Of a stretch of DNA of 6,173 nt, positions 1-6,173 are shown piece by piece. This DNA comes from Bacillota bacterium. Lineage in GTDB: Bacteria > Bacillota_A > Clostridia > DSM-8532. The notes beneath the pieces were generated by a model. That model was not told the origin of the DNA. It saw only the letters and a list, made by a program, of their open reading frames with translations, and did no database searches. The stretch spans positions 1 to 6,173 of the forward strand of contig JAFADM010000107.1 of NCBI GenBank assembly GCA_023424865.1, read 5' to 3'. Made by a program: the position numbers and the translations under genes. How positions within the stretch are numbered: the stretch's first letter is position 1; each line of letters begins with the position of its first letter.

Positions 1-210
1 AAGGATACAGGTATCGGCATTCCTGCCGATCACACCGCCAGAATATTCGAGCGCTTTTACCGGGTGGATAAAAGCCGATCGAGGGAAATGGGCGGAACAG
101 GCCTGGGGCTTTCCATTGTAAAGCATATTGCCCAATTGTACGGCGGTTCTGTTAGAGTGGAAAGCGAAGAGGGAAAGGGCAGCGAGTTTATTGTATTTTT
201 GCCCGACTAG
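1..210 (+). CDS. Sensor histidine kinase, C-terminal end only (PhoR/WalK-like)
   Basis: Frame 1 is open from the first base to a TAG at 208-210 and gives 69 residues; the start lies outside the window. The fragment is the end of a HATPase_c domain. It begins with the G1 box DTGIGIP (residues 2-8), followed by the F box [14 protein letters not shown] (15-28) and the G2 box [13 protein letters not shown] (31-43). It ends on the last beta strands typical of these kinases ([21 protein letters not shown]). These boxes bind ATP for autophosphorylation of a histidine in the missing upstream part; the phosphate then passes to a response regulator. The [13 protein letters not shown] wording is typical of the PhoR/WalK group of membrane-bound kinases. 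Sensor domain, membrane segments and partner regulator are not visible, so the stimulus cannot be stated. The domain end looks intact, not truncated. Confidence 0.93.
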   Translation, partial: KDTGIGIPADHTARIFERFYRVDKSRSREMGGTGLGLSIVKHIAQLYGGSVRVESEEGKGSEFIVFLPD

Positions 211-219
211 CTATATAAT
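191..219 (+). promoter_or_regulatory. Candidate sigma-A promoter for mtaD
   Basis: A perfect -10 hexamer TATAAT (214-219) lies just after the kinase stop codon. TTGTAT (191-196), matching the first three bases of TTGACA, lies upstream with a 17-bp spacer. Transcription would start near 226 and leave about a 150-nt untranslated leader before mtaD. The -35 box is inside the last codons of the kinase gene. The -10 box and spacing are good and the -35 box is weak; the region is AT-rich, so a chance match is possible. Confidence 0.4.
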
Positions 220-375
220 CAAAACCGTCTTTAAAAGCAATGGTGAATTTCCCCATAAACCGGGAGCAGACAAAAAGACCGGTTGGGGGATATATAGAAA
301 GAGCGGTTTATTTGTATATAAACGGGATATTTTATTGTAATTCCCGTAAAAGGCAGACGAAAGGAACGTTAGAAG
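211..375 (+). other. Non-coding leader of mtaD with several inverted repeats
   Basis: These 165 bases separate the kinase from mtaD and carry no convincing gene. The sequence contains AAACCG at 222-227 and again at 257-262, and CCGGTT at 279-284 and CGGTTT at 304-309. Either AAACCG copy could pair with either CGGTT copy. Downstream are two more short inverted repeats that overlap each other: GTTTAT (306-311) with ATAAAC (318-323), and ACGGGA (322-327) with TCCCGT (342-347). The last one ends 12 bases before the likely ribosome binding site AAAGGA (360-365). I recognise no known riboswitch class. The layout could form a regulated leader, but this is inference from base pairing done by eye. Confidence 0.4.
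251..288 (+). repeat. Inverted repeat / hairpin in mtaD leader
   Basis: CCCC (251-254) plus AACCGG (258-263) face CCGGTT (279-284) plus GGGG (285-288). This gives up to 10 G:C-rich pairs with a 3-nt bulge (ATA, 255-257) and a 15-nt A-rich loop. It is the strongest fold in the gap after the kinase. It is not followed by a run of T, so a simple intrinsic terminator is unlikely; it may be part of a leader structure. Confidence 0.45.
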
Positions 376-1686
376 ATGACCTACTTGTTTAAAAATGCAA
401 CGGTTGTGACTATGAATTCAAAAAGAGAGATATTAACCGGTGCCGAGGTTCTTGTCTCCGAAGGAAAAATAAAGGCCGTGGGCAGGGTAAGCCCCCAGGA
501 AGGGGAAAAGGCTACGGTCATCGATGCCTCAGGTAAGCTTTTAATGCCCGGTCTTATAAACTGCCACTGTCATGTTCCCATGACACTGCTTCGCAATTAT
601 GCCGATGATCTGGATCTTCAGTCCTGGCTTTTCAAGCATGTTTTTCCCGCAGAGGATCAATTGACGGCAGAGGATGTTTACTGGGGAAGTCTCCTGGGCA
701 TCATGGAAATGTTGGCCTCCGGAACCACCTGCTTTGCCGATATGTACTTTTTTATGGATGCCATTGCTTCGGCGGTTGCCGATTCCGGCATAAGGGCACA
801 GCTCTCCAGAGGTGTAACCAATGGAGGAGACCCTGCCGGGTTTGACAGCCATTCGGGCATTGTGGAAGCTGTGGAATTCTATAAAAAGTGGAACGGAGCC
901 GCAGAAGGAAGGATTCAGGGAGCTTTTGCGCCCCACGCCCTTTATACCTGCGAGCCGGACTTTATAAGGTATATCCGGGATCTGGCTGAAAAATACGACG
1001 CTCCCATTCACACCCATGTGGATGAAACCCGGGTTGAGCATGAGGATTGCCTGAAAAAACACGGAAAGACGCCTGCACGGCATTATTACGATTTGGGGCT
1101 TTTTGAAAGAAAGTCCCTGGCAGCCCACTGTGTCTGGATAACACCGGAGGATATTCTCTTATTGAAGGAAAAGGATGTCGCCTTTGTTCACAACCCGTCC
1201 AGCAATTTAAAGCTGGCCAGCGGCATCGCTCCTGTACCTGAGGCCAGGGCTGCGGGCGTTAACGTAGTATTAGGCACTGACGGGGCGTCCAGCAACAATA
1301 ACCTTAATATGTTTGAGGAAATGAACCTGGCGGCCTTCATTCATAAGGGTACCCGCCATGATCCCCTGGCTATAAGCGCTCTTGAGGCTTTGGAAATGGC
1401 AACCCTGGGCGGCGCAGCGGCACTGGGGCTTACCCCCGATGTGGGCTCCGTGGAGGAAGGGAAAAAAGCGGATCTTATCCTTTTAAACCTGGAAAAGCCT
1501 CACTTCAAGCCCATGTACAATGTTGTTTCCGCTTTGGCCTATTCGGCCCAGGGAAGCGATGTGGAAATGACCATGGTGGATGGCCGGATTCTTTATAATA
1601 AGGGTGCATTTCCCCTCCTGGATAAGGAGAGGATATATAGGGGCGCAACTGCTTTTGCTGAAAGGCTTACAGGGAAAAAAGCATAA
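376..1686 (+). CDS. mtaD: 5'-methylthioadenosine / S-adenosylhomocysteine deaminase (amidohydrolase)
   Basis: This 436-residue cytoplasmic metal-dependent hydrolase belongs to the amidohydrolase superfamily (ATZ/TRZ, SAH deaminase branch). The family deaminates the adenine ring of SAH, MTA and often 5'-deoxyadenosine, giving the inosyl product and ammonia, which relieves SAH inhibition of methyltransferases. Visible ligands and catalytic residues are the HxH pair H64/H66 after the PGLIN strand, H187 in APHALY, H214 and E217 in HTHVDE, H251 in AAHCVW, and D302 in GTDGASSNNNLN. R145 in the SRGV segment and W84 in the SWLF segment also match the characterised Thermotoga maritima deaminase TM0936, as recalled. 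The N-terminal beta-sandwich strand (ATVVTMN, ALVSEGKI-like) and the C-terminal EGKKADLILL segment complete the fold, so the protein is full length. The ATG has AAAGGA (360-365) 10 nt upstream. Cytosine or guanine deaminase activity is less likely given the SAH-deaminase wording around H64 and D302. Exact substrate preference cannot be read from sequence. Confidence 0.9.
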   Translation: MTYLFKNATVVTMNSKREILTGAEVLVSEGKIKAVGRVSPQEGEKATVIDASGKLLMPGLINCHCHVPMTLLRNYADDLDLQSWLFKHVFPAEDQLTAEDVYWGSLLGIMEMLASGTTCFADMYFFMDAIASAVADSGIRAQLSRGVTNGGDPAGFDSHSGIVEAVEFYKKWNGAAEGRIQGAFAPHALYTCEPDFIRYIRDLAEKYDAPIHTHVDETRVEHEDCLKKHGKTPARHYYDLGLFERKSLAAHCVWITPEDILLLKEKDVAFVHNPSSNLKLASGIAPVPEARAAGVNVVLGTDGASSNNNLNMFEEMNLAAFIHKGTRHDPLAISALEALEMATLGGAAALGLTPDVGSVEEGKKADLILLNLEKPHFKPMYNVVSALAYSAQGSDVEMTMVDGRILYNKGAFPLLDKERIYRGATAFAERLTGKKA

Positions 1687-1701
1687 AAAAATGGATTGGA
1701 T

Positions 1702-1730
1702 TTGCATTTAGAGTCGTTCAGTGAGATAAT
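1702..1730 (+). promoter_or_regulatory. Candidate sigma-A promoter for yerC-secA-folC
   Basis: TTGCAT (1702-1707) and GATAAT (1725-1730) are separated by 17 bp. The -10 matches 5 of 6 consensus bases and the -35 matches 3 of 6. Transcription would start near 1737, so the palindrome at 1750-1768 would fall in the first 35 transcribed bases. It is the best promoter-like pair I see in the 90-bp gap after mtaD. There is no clear terminator in this gap, so read-through from mtaD is also possible. Confidence 0.4.
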
Positions 1731-1749
1731 CGTAAAGGTAACAAGAAGC

Positions 1750-1768
1750 AAGTCCTTTTAAAGGACTT
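1750..1768. promoter_or_regulatory. 19-bp palindrome overlapping the yerC ribosome binding site
   Basis: AAGTCCTTT (1750-1758) and AAAGGACTT (1760-1768) are perfect inverted copies around a single central T (AAGTCCTTTTAAAGGACTT). As DNA it has the dyad symmetry expected of an operator for a dimeric repressor and sits just downstream of the candidate promoter. As RNA it would fold to 8 bp with a 3-nt loop. The likely Shine-Dalgarno bases AAAGGA (1760-1765) of yerC are in the right arm, so the hairpin would hide them. There is no following T-run, so it is not a standard terminator. The symmetry is seen directly; the regulatory role is inferred. Confidence 0.6.
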
Positions 1769-1776
1769 CCTAAAGT

Positions 1777-2097
1777 ATGACGCCGGAGTTGAGAAAGTTG
1801 AATCCCAAACTCAAGGATGAACAAACGGATAAATTATTTGAGGCCATACTGGCGCTGGAAACCCTGGAGGAGTGCTACAATTTCTTTGAGGACATCGGAA
1901 CGATTTCCGAGATAAAGTCCTTTGCACAGCGCTTCACGGTGGCACGCATGCTGACAGAGAAGAAGACCTATCGTGAAATACATGAAAAAACGGGGGCCAG
2001 TGAAGCAACCATCAGCAGGGTCAACCGTTCGTTGCTCTACGGTGCCGACGGATACAGGCTTGTTCTGGAACGTGTAAATGAAAAGGAGAAATCATAA
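1777..2097 (+). CDS. yerC: TrpR-like DNA-binding protein, YerC/YecD family
   Basis: This small, predicted cytoplasmic protein (106 residues) is of the usual length for the YerC/YecD family, distant relatives of the tryptophan repressor TrpR. The N-terminal helices ([43 protein letters not shown]) match the family's all-helical dimerisation part. Residues 64-86 ([19 protein letters not shown] and following) form the helix-turn-helix, with [10 protein letters not shown] as recognition helix. The family is annotated as a transcriptional regulator, but its target and ligand are poorly known, and I would not assume tryptophan. The ATG has AAAGGA 11 nt upstream (1760-1765), a somewhat long spacing, inside a palindrome that may control its own expression. 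Its TAA overlaps the secA ATG by one base (TAATG), so the two are probably translationally coupled. Family assignment is secure; function in this operon is unknown. Confidence 0.9.
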   Translation: MTPELRKLNPKLKDEQTDKLFEAILALETLEECYNFFEDIGTISEIKSFAQRFTVARMLTEKKTYREIHEKTGASEATISRVNRSLLYGADGYRLVLERVNEKEKS

Positions 2098-4841
2098 TGC
2101 GGAAAATCCTGGAAAAATTATTCGGAAATTACGCTGAAAAAGAATTAAAGCGCATAAATCCTCTGGTGGACGCCATTGAGGCTCTTGAGCCTAAAATGAA
2201 GGAGCTGTCCGATGCGGAGCTGAAAGCCAAGACACCCGAGCTTAAGGATAGGCTTCAAAACGGAGAAACTTTGGACGATATTCTGCCCGAAGCCTTTGCC
2301 GTGGTCCGGGAGGCATCGGTTCGCGTATTGGGAATGCGCCATTTCCGCGTTCAGCTCATAGGCGGTATCATTCTTCATCAGGGCCGTATTGCAGAAATGA
2401 AAACCGGTGAAGGTAAAACCCTGGTAGGTACCCTTCCCATTTATTTAAACGCACTCTCCGGCAATGGCGTGCATTTGGTAACGGTTAACGATTACCTTGC
2501 CAAATTCCAGGCCGAGCAAATGGGTAAAATATATAATTTTCTCGGTTTAACGGTAGGAACCATACTCCATGATCTTTCCAATGACGAACGCCGCAGAGCT
2601 TATGCCTGCGATATTACCTACGGAACCAACAACGAGTTCGGTTTCGACTACCTTCGTGACAACATGGTGGTTTATAAGGAAAACATGGTTCAAAGAAGCC
2701 TTCATTATGCCATCGTGGACGAGGTGGACTCCATCCTTATCGACGAAGCCCGAACCCCCCTTATCATTTCCGGTCAGGGTGAAAAATCCACGGATCTCTA
2801 CCAGAGAGCCGACAGCCTGGTCCGCCGCTTTTCAAAGCTGGTGGTAAAGGAAAGTGACGACAAGCAAATTGCCGAGGATATGACAGAGGATTATGTGGTG
2901 GATGAAAAAGCCCACTCTGCCACTCTGACACAGCATGGCGTTGAGAAGGTGGAAACCGCCTTCAAAATTGAAAACCTGTCGGATGCTGAGAACATGACCA
3001 TATCCCACCATATCAACCAGGCTCTTAAGGCCCATGGCCTTATGAAGCAGGATGTGGACTATGTGCTCAAGGACGGCGAGATTATTATCGTCGATGAATT
3101 TACAGGCCGACTCATGTATGGCCGCCGCTACAGCGACGGGCTTCATCAGGCCATAGAGGCTAAGGAAGGGGTAAAGGTGGAGCATGAGAGCAAAACTCTG
3201 GCCACCATCACCTTCCAGAATTATTTCCGTCTTTACAGCAAGCTGGCCGGTATGACCGGTACCGCTTTAACCGAGGAACAGGAATTCCGGGATATCTACA
3301 AGCTCGATGTTATTCCTATCCCCACCAATCTTCCTGTAATCCGTGTGGATCATCCGGATGTGGTATATAAAGCTAAAACAGGAAAATTCAATGCGGTTGT
3401 TGAAGATATTGTGGAGAGCCACAAGAAGGGTCAGCCCGTACTTGTAGGTACCATTTCCATTGAAACCTCGGAAATGCTCAGCAACATTCTTCGTAAAAAC
3501 GGTGTCAAGCATAATGTCCTTAATGCCAAATACCATGAGAAGGAAGCGGAAATTGTGGCTCAGGCCGGTAAGTACGGTGCCGTCACTATTTCCACCAACA
3601 TGGCCGGCCGTGGTACCGATATTATGCTGGGCGGTAACCCTGAATTTCTTGCCAAGCAGGAAATGCGCAAGCAAGGCATGGAGGAAGTCCAGATTATGGC
3701 TTCCATCAGCTTTAATGAAACTGAGGATGAAGAGATTCTCAATGCCCGAGCCGTTTATAAATCCCTTTATGATAAGTTCAAGGTTGAAACGGACAAGGAA
3801 AAGGAACAGGTTATTGCTGCCGGGGGTTTAAAAATTATCGGTACCGAGCGCCATGAATCCCGCCGTATCGACAATCAGCTGCGAGGCCGTTCCGGACGTC
3901 AGGGAGACCCTGGCGAATCCCGTTTCTACATTGCCCTTGAAGACGATTTAATGCGCTTGTTCGGCTCCGAGAGAATGGAGAAAATGGTCAGCGCCCTGGG
4001 CCTTGAAGAGGATCAGCCTATTGAGGCCAAGATGCTTTCCAATGCCATCGAAAGCGCGCAGAAGAAAATAGAGGGCATCAACTTCCAAAGACGTAAAAAT
4101 GTGCTTCAATACGACGATGTTATGAATACCCAGCGTGGTGTTATTTATGGCGAGCGCTACAAGGTCTTAAATGGTGAAAACCTGAAGGACAATGTGAGCA
4201 AGATGCTTGATTCTGTGGCTGACAGCATAGTGGATCGTTTTTGCAGCGAGTCGGACATTCCTGACGATTGGGATTTGAACGGACTTGTGACCTATGCGGA
4301 AAGCGAGCTGTTGCCCGCCGGAACCTTGGATGCCTCAAAATTTGATCTGGAAACCATCACGGCTGCGGAGCTGAAAGCGCTCATTAAGCAAGAAGCCCAT
4401 ACCCAGTACGACCAGAAGGAGGCCGATTTTGGCGAGCCTGTCCTAAGGGAACTGGAGCGCCGTGTGCTTCTTCGAAATGTGGACCAGAAGTGGATGGATC
4501 ATATCGACGATATGGATCAGCTCAAGTACGGTATCGGACTTCGTGCTTACGGCCAGCAGGATCCCGTCATCGCTTACAAAAAAGAAGGCTTTGAGATGTT
4601 TGACGAATTAATCCGGAACATCCAGCAGGATACGGTGAAAATTCTTATGCATATCAAGAAGGAAAATGTTGTGGTTCAGAGAGAGCAGGTAGCCAAGGAA
4701 ACGGCTGCCTCCCATGGCGCGACGAACGAAGCCAAGGCGCCTAAAAAGCGTGAAACCGGTAAAGTGGGACGCAACGATCCCTGCCCCTGCGGAAGCGGTA
4801 AAAAATACAAGAAGTGCTGCGGTGAAAATGTAGCGGATTAG
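2097..4841 (+). CDS. secA: Protein translocase ATPase SecA
   Basis: SecA is the motor that drives unfolded secretory proteins through the SecYEG channel at the cytoplasmic membrane. The 914 residues show all expected parts. NBD1 has Walker A TGEGKT (103-108) and Walker B VDEVD (207-211), followed by [12 protein letters not shown] (215-226). A preprotein cross-linking domain spans roughly 227-374, and GMTGTA is at 385-390. NBD2 has NMAGRGTDI (501-509) and the arginine-finger region [13 protein letters not shown] (594-606). Helical scaffold and wing domains follow ([17 protein letters not shown] at 664-680; [25 protein letters not shown] at about 799-823). The tail from 889 is a SEC-C zinc motif with C896, C898, C907 and C908. 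It is longer than the compact Bacillus subtilis SecA (841 residues, as recalled), mainly through a segment at about 512-575 inside NBD2, which I believe is common in Clostridia. The start is fixed by AAGGAG (2083-2088), 8 nt upstream, and by the one-base overlap with yerC. No frameshift or missing core residue is seen. Confidence 0.98.
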   Translation: MRKILEKLFGNYAEKELKRINPLVDAIEALEPKMKELSDAELKAKTPELKDRLQNGETLDDILPEAFAVVREASVRVLGMRHFRVQLIGGIILHQGRIAEMKTGEGKTLVGTLPIYLNALSGNGVHLVTVNDYLAKFQAEQMGKIYNFLGLTVGTILHDLSNDERRRAYACDITYGTNNEFGFDYLRDNMVVYKENMVQRSLHYAIVDEVDSILIDEARTPLIISGQGEKSTDLYQRADSLVRRFSKLVVKESDDKQIAEDMTEDYVVDEKAHSATLTQHGVEKVETAFKIENLSDAENMTISHHINQALKAHGLMKQDVDYVLKDGEIIIVDEFTGRLMYGRRYSDGLHQAIEAKEGVKVEHESKTLATITFQNYFRLYSKLAGMTGTALTEEQEFRDIYKLDVIPIPTNLPVIRVDHPDVVYKAKTGKFNAVVEDIVESHKKGQPVLVGTISIETSEMLSNILRKNGVKHNVLNAKYHEKEAEIVAQAGKYGAVTISTNMAGRGTDIMLGGNPEFLAKQEMRKQGMEEVQIMASISFNETEDEEILNARAVYKSLYDKFKVETDKEKEQVIAAGGLKIIGTERHESRRIDNQLRGRSGRQGDPGESRFYIALEDDLMRLFGSERMEKMVSALGLEEDQPIEAKMLSNAIESAQKKIEGINFQRRKNVLQYDDVMNTQRGVIYGERYKVLNGENLKDNVSKMLDSVADSIVDRFCSESDIPDDWDLNGLVTYAESELLPAGTLDASKFDLETITAAELKALIKQEAHTQYDQKEADFGEPVLRELERRVLLRNVDQKWMDHIDDMDQLKYGIGLRAYGQQDPVIAYKKEGFEMFDELIRNIQQDTVKILMHIKKENVVVQREQVAKETAASHGATNEAKAPKKRETGKVGRNDPCPCGSGKKYKKCCGENVAD

Positions 4842-4844
4842 GAG
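4840..4844 (+). promoter_or_regulatory. Ribosome binding site that fixes the TTG start of folC
   Basis: AGGAG overlaps the secA stop codon (TAG, 4839-4841) and lies 6 nt before the TTG at 4851. No ATG or GTG in frame nearby gives the expected family N terminus (MTYSEAISYL, then GIRFGLERV). The rare TTG start with an RBS buried in the upstream stop suggests coupling to secA translation and a limited FolC output. Confidence 0.75.
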
Positions 4845-4850
4845 AGCGGT

Positions 4851-6140
4851 TTGACTTATTCTGAGGCGATATCCTACCTTAATAGCCGGAGCGCTGCAGG
4901 CATCCGGTTTGGCTTGGAGCGAGTCAAAAATCTCCTCACCCTTTTTGGAAATCCGGAAGCCCGTCTCCCGGCCATCCATGTGGCCGGGACTAACGGAAAG
5001 GGTTCTACGGCCAATTATCTTGAGAATATCTTAAGAACAAGCGGTCTTAAAACGGGAATTTTTACTTCTCCGTTCATAGACAAGCCCACCGAGATGATTC
5101 GTATTAATGGACAACCAGTCAGTGAAGAGGCTTTTGCCGAGCTAATCGGCGAAGCCTCTCTTTATAACGCTCGCCTGGATGCAACTCCCGAAGGCGGAGC
5201 TTCCGAATATGAGACGTATACGGCGACAGCCCTGGCCTTTTTTATGAGGCAGAAATGCGATATTGTGATCATTGAAGTGTGTATGGGAGGAAGGCTTGAC
5301 TGCACCAATATCCTGGAGCGCGTGGAAGCTCATATCATCACCAAAATCAGCCTGGATCACACCGGGTTTCTTGGTGATACCCTGGAACAAATTGCACGTC
5401 ATAAAGCCGGAATAATAAGATGCAAGGCACCGGTCATTACCTGGCCCCAGGAATCCCGCGCCATGGTTCCCATTCGGCTGGAAGCGGCGAAATGTTATGC
5501 ACCGGTAATCGTAGCTGCGCTGGAGCAGCTTGAAATGCGTTTTGTAGATGTTACAGGCCTGACTTTTGACTTTCAGGAGCTAAAGGGTCTTAAAATAGCC
5601 GTTCCTGCCCCCTATATGGCACAAAATGCAGTTGTGGCGCTTACCGCAGCCAGGGAGCTTGCCAAAAAGGGTTGGCCAGTGACGGAAAAAAGCATTAAAG
5701 AGGGACTTTTGATAACCTGCTGGCCCGGACGCTTCGAGCTTCTCTCCAGGGAGCCGGACTTTTTTCTGGACTGCTGCCATAACCCGGATGGGGCCATAGC
5801 TTTTACCCAGGCGTATAAATTTCTTCAGGGTGAAAAAAAAGCTGTCGTTTTATTGGGAGTTATGGGGGACAAGGATTATAACGCCATGGCAAGCACTCTT
5901 TCGGAAATCGCTGAAGCTTTTGTTCTGCTCCCTCCGTCCAATTCAAGAGCCTTGAAACAGGATAAATTAAAACAATGTGTTTCCAGGTATTGTGATAAAG
6001 TATTCACTAGTGATACAATAAATGCAGCAGTGACAAAAAGTCTAATACTTGCGACAAAAACAGGCATTATTTGCGCACTGGGTTCTCATTTTCATGCAGC
6101 TGAAATCAGAAAAAACGTTCAAAGGAGTTCTTTATGTTGA
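4851..6140 (+). CDS. folC: Folylpolyglutamate synthase / dihydrofolate synthase
   Basis: FolC is a cytoplasmic Mur-ligase-type enzyme. It uses ATP to add glutamate to folates, which keeps them in the cell, and in many bacteria it also joins glutamate to dihydropteroate to make dihydrofolate. The 429-residue length is normal. Motifs in order: GIRFGLERV (17-25), P-loop GTNGKGS (46-52), FTSPFI (71-76), EVCMGGRLDCTN (142-153), SLDHTGFLGDTLEQIARHKAGII (167-189, with H170 and the Mg-linked lysine K185), PGRFE (292-296), DCCHNPDGA (307-315), LGVMGDKDY (335-343) and the C-terminal GSHFHAAEIR (411-420). The motif at 307 usually reads DGAHNPDG; here two cysteines replace G-A, while D307, H310, N311 and P312 remain. 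Cysteines also occur at 144 and 151. Translation starts at TTG, nine bases after secA, and the end overlaps the next gene by 7 nt. Whether it has one or both activities cannot be decided here. The stretch 5941-6060 is notably AT-rich. Confidence 0.94.
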   Translation: MTYSEAISYLNSRSAAGIRFGLERVKNLLTLFGNPEARLPAIHVAGTNGKGSTANYLENILRTSGLKTGIFTSPFIDKPTEMIRINGQPVSEEAFAELIGEASLYNARLDATPEGGASEYETYTATALAFFMRQKCDIVIIEVCMGGRLDCTNILERVEAHIITKISLDHTGFLGDTLEQIARHKAGIIRCKAPVITWPQESRAMVPIRLEAAKCYAPVIVAALEQLEMRFVDVTGLTFDFQELKGLKIAVPAPYMAQNAVVALTAARELAKKGWPVTEKSIKEGLLITCWPGRFELLSREPDFFLDCCHNPDGAIAFTQAYKFLQGEKKAVVLLGVMGDKDYNAMASTLSEIAEAFVLLPPSNSRALKQDKLKQCVSRYCDKVFTSDTINAAVTKSLILATKTGIICALGSHFHAAEIRKNVQRSSLC

Positions 6141-6173
6141 ATGTAGCTGAGGAAATCAAAAGCTTCAAGCCTA
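6134..6173 (+). CDS. Start of an unidentified gene, cut by the window end
   Basis: An ATG at 6134 opens a frame reading MLNVAEEIKSFKP to the window edge (13 codons). AAAGGAG (6121-6127), 6 nt upstream, is a near-ideal ribosome binding site, and the frame overlaps the folC stop codon by 7 nt, as expected for another operon member. Thirteen residues are too few to assign a family. It is not visibly release factor 2 (prfB), the gene often found after secA in Firmicutes, but the fragment is too short to exclude much. Confidence 0.7.
   Translation, partial: MLNVAEEIKSFKP

Noticed and set aside
251..288. Intrinsic terminator for the histidine kinase gene
   Set aside because: The stem is plausible, but it has a bulge, a 15-nt loop and no T-run after it (GATATATAG follows), so I list it only as an inverted repeat.
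128..340. A 70-codon + strand open frame across the kinase end and the mtaD leader
   Set aside because: Its first part overlaps the well-conserved kinase C terminus in another frame, there is no good ribosome binding site, and the translation shows no recognisable domain.
211..375. A known SAM or SAH riboswitch upstream of mtaD
   Set aside because: Tempting because of the enzyme, but I could not match the leader to a recognised SAM or SAH aptamer core by eye; kept only as an unclassified leader.
541..1128. A 195-codon open frame on the minus strand opposite mtaD
   Set aside because: It lies wholly within mtaD, whose + strand frame carries all the metal-binding motifs. The minus-strand translation resembles no family I know and is best explained as a by-product of codon use.
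1750..1768. Palindrome as the terminator of mtaD
   Set aside because: It is not followed by a T-run, it sits downstream of the candidate promoter, and it overlaps the next gene's ribosome binding site, which favours a regulatory role.
3460..3831. Open frames of 90-135 codons inside secA on both strands (also 2569-2847, 2832-3185, 3267-3674)
   Set aside because: The secA frame is continuous and conserved across all of them; the alternate frames have no domain signature or suitable ribosome binding site.
1..6173. Mobile elements, CRISPR arrays, tRNA/rRNA genes or a defence cluster
   Set aside because: No transposase or integrase motifs, no regularly spaced repeats and no RNA gene signatures were seen; coding density is high with ordinary housekeeping genes.

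Overview
The window (6,173 bp, moderate GC) looks like chromosomal DNA from an anaerobic Firmicute of the class Clostridia. The grounds are the strong AAGGAG-type ribosome binding sites, a YerC/YecD-type TrpR-like regulator, a PhoR/WalK-like histidine kinase tail, a folylpolyglutamate synthase of Firmicute type, and a 914-residue SecA with a C-terminal zinc motif and an extra segment in its second nucleotide-binding domain. This placement rests on family resemblance; no search was run. All genes lie on the + strand.

Layout. Positions 1-210 are the last 69 codons of a sensor histidine kinase (end of the ATPase domain). Positions 211-375 are a non-coding leader with a candidate promoter and several inverted repeats. 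Positions 376-1686 encode a complete zinc amidohydrolase, very probably a 5'-methylthioadenosine/S-adenosylhomocysteine deaminase (mtaD), of the nucleoside-salvage side of methyl-group metabolism. Positions 1687-1776 hold a candidate promoter and a near-perfect 19-bp palindrome that includes the ribosome binding site of the next gene. Positions 1777-2097 encode a small TrpR-like helix-turn-helix protein (YerC/YecD family), whose stop codon overlaps the start codon of secA (2097-4841), the ATPase motor of general protein export. Nine bases after secA, a TTG-initiated folC (4851-6140) encodes folylpolyglutamate/dihydrofolate synthase. A further gene starts at 6134, inside the end of folC, and runs off the window.

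How the genes work together. yerC, secA, folC and the partial gene at 6134 are packed with overlaps or single-digit gaps and probably form one operon read from the promoter just upstream of yerC. mtaD seems to be its own unit with a leader of about 150 nt. MtaD (SAH/MTA removal) and FolC (folate polyglutamylation) both bear on one-carbon and methyl metabolism, but nothing in the sequence ties them together beyond proximity.

The window is mostly housekeeping. I see no mobile element, CRISPR array, tRNA or rRNA, and no clear candidate for an entirely new system. The most interesting item is the regulatory architecture in front of yerC-secA: a palindrome positioned both as a possible operator and as a hairpin able to hide the ribosome binding site of a DNA-binding protein translated directly ahead of secA. 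Second is the mtaD leader with mutually exclusive pairings.
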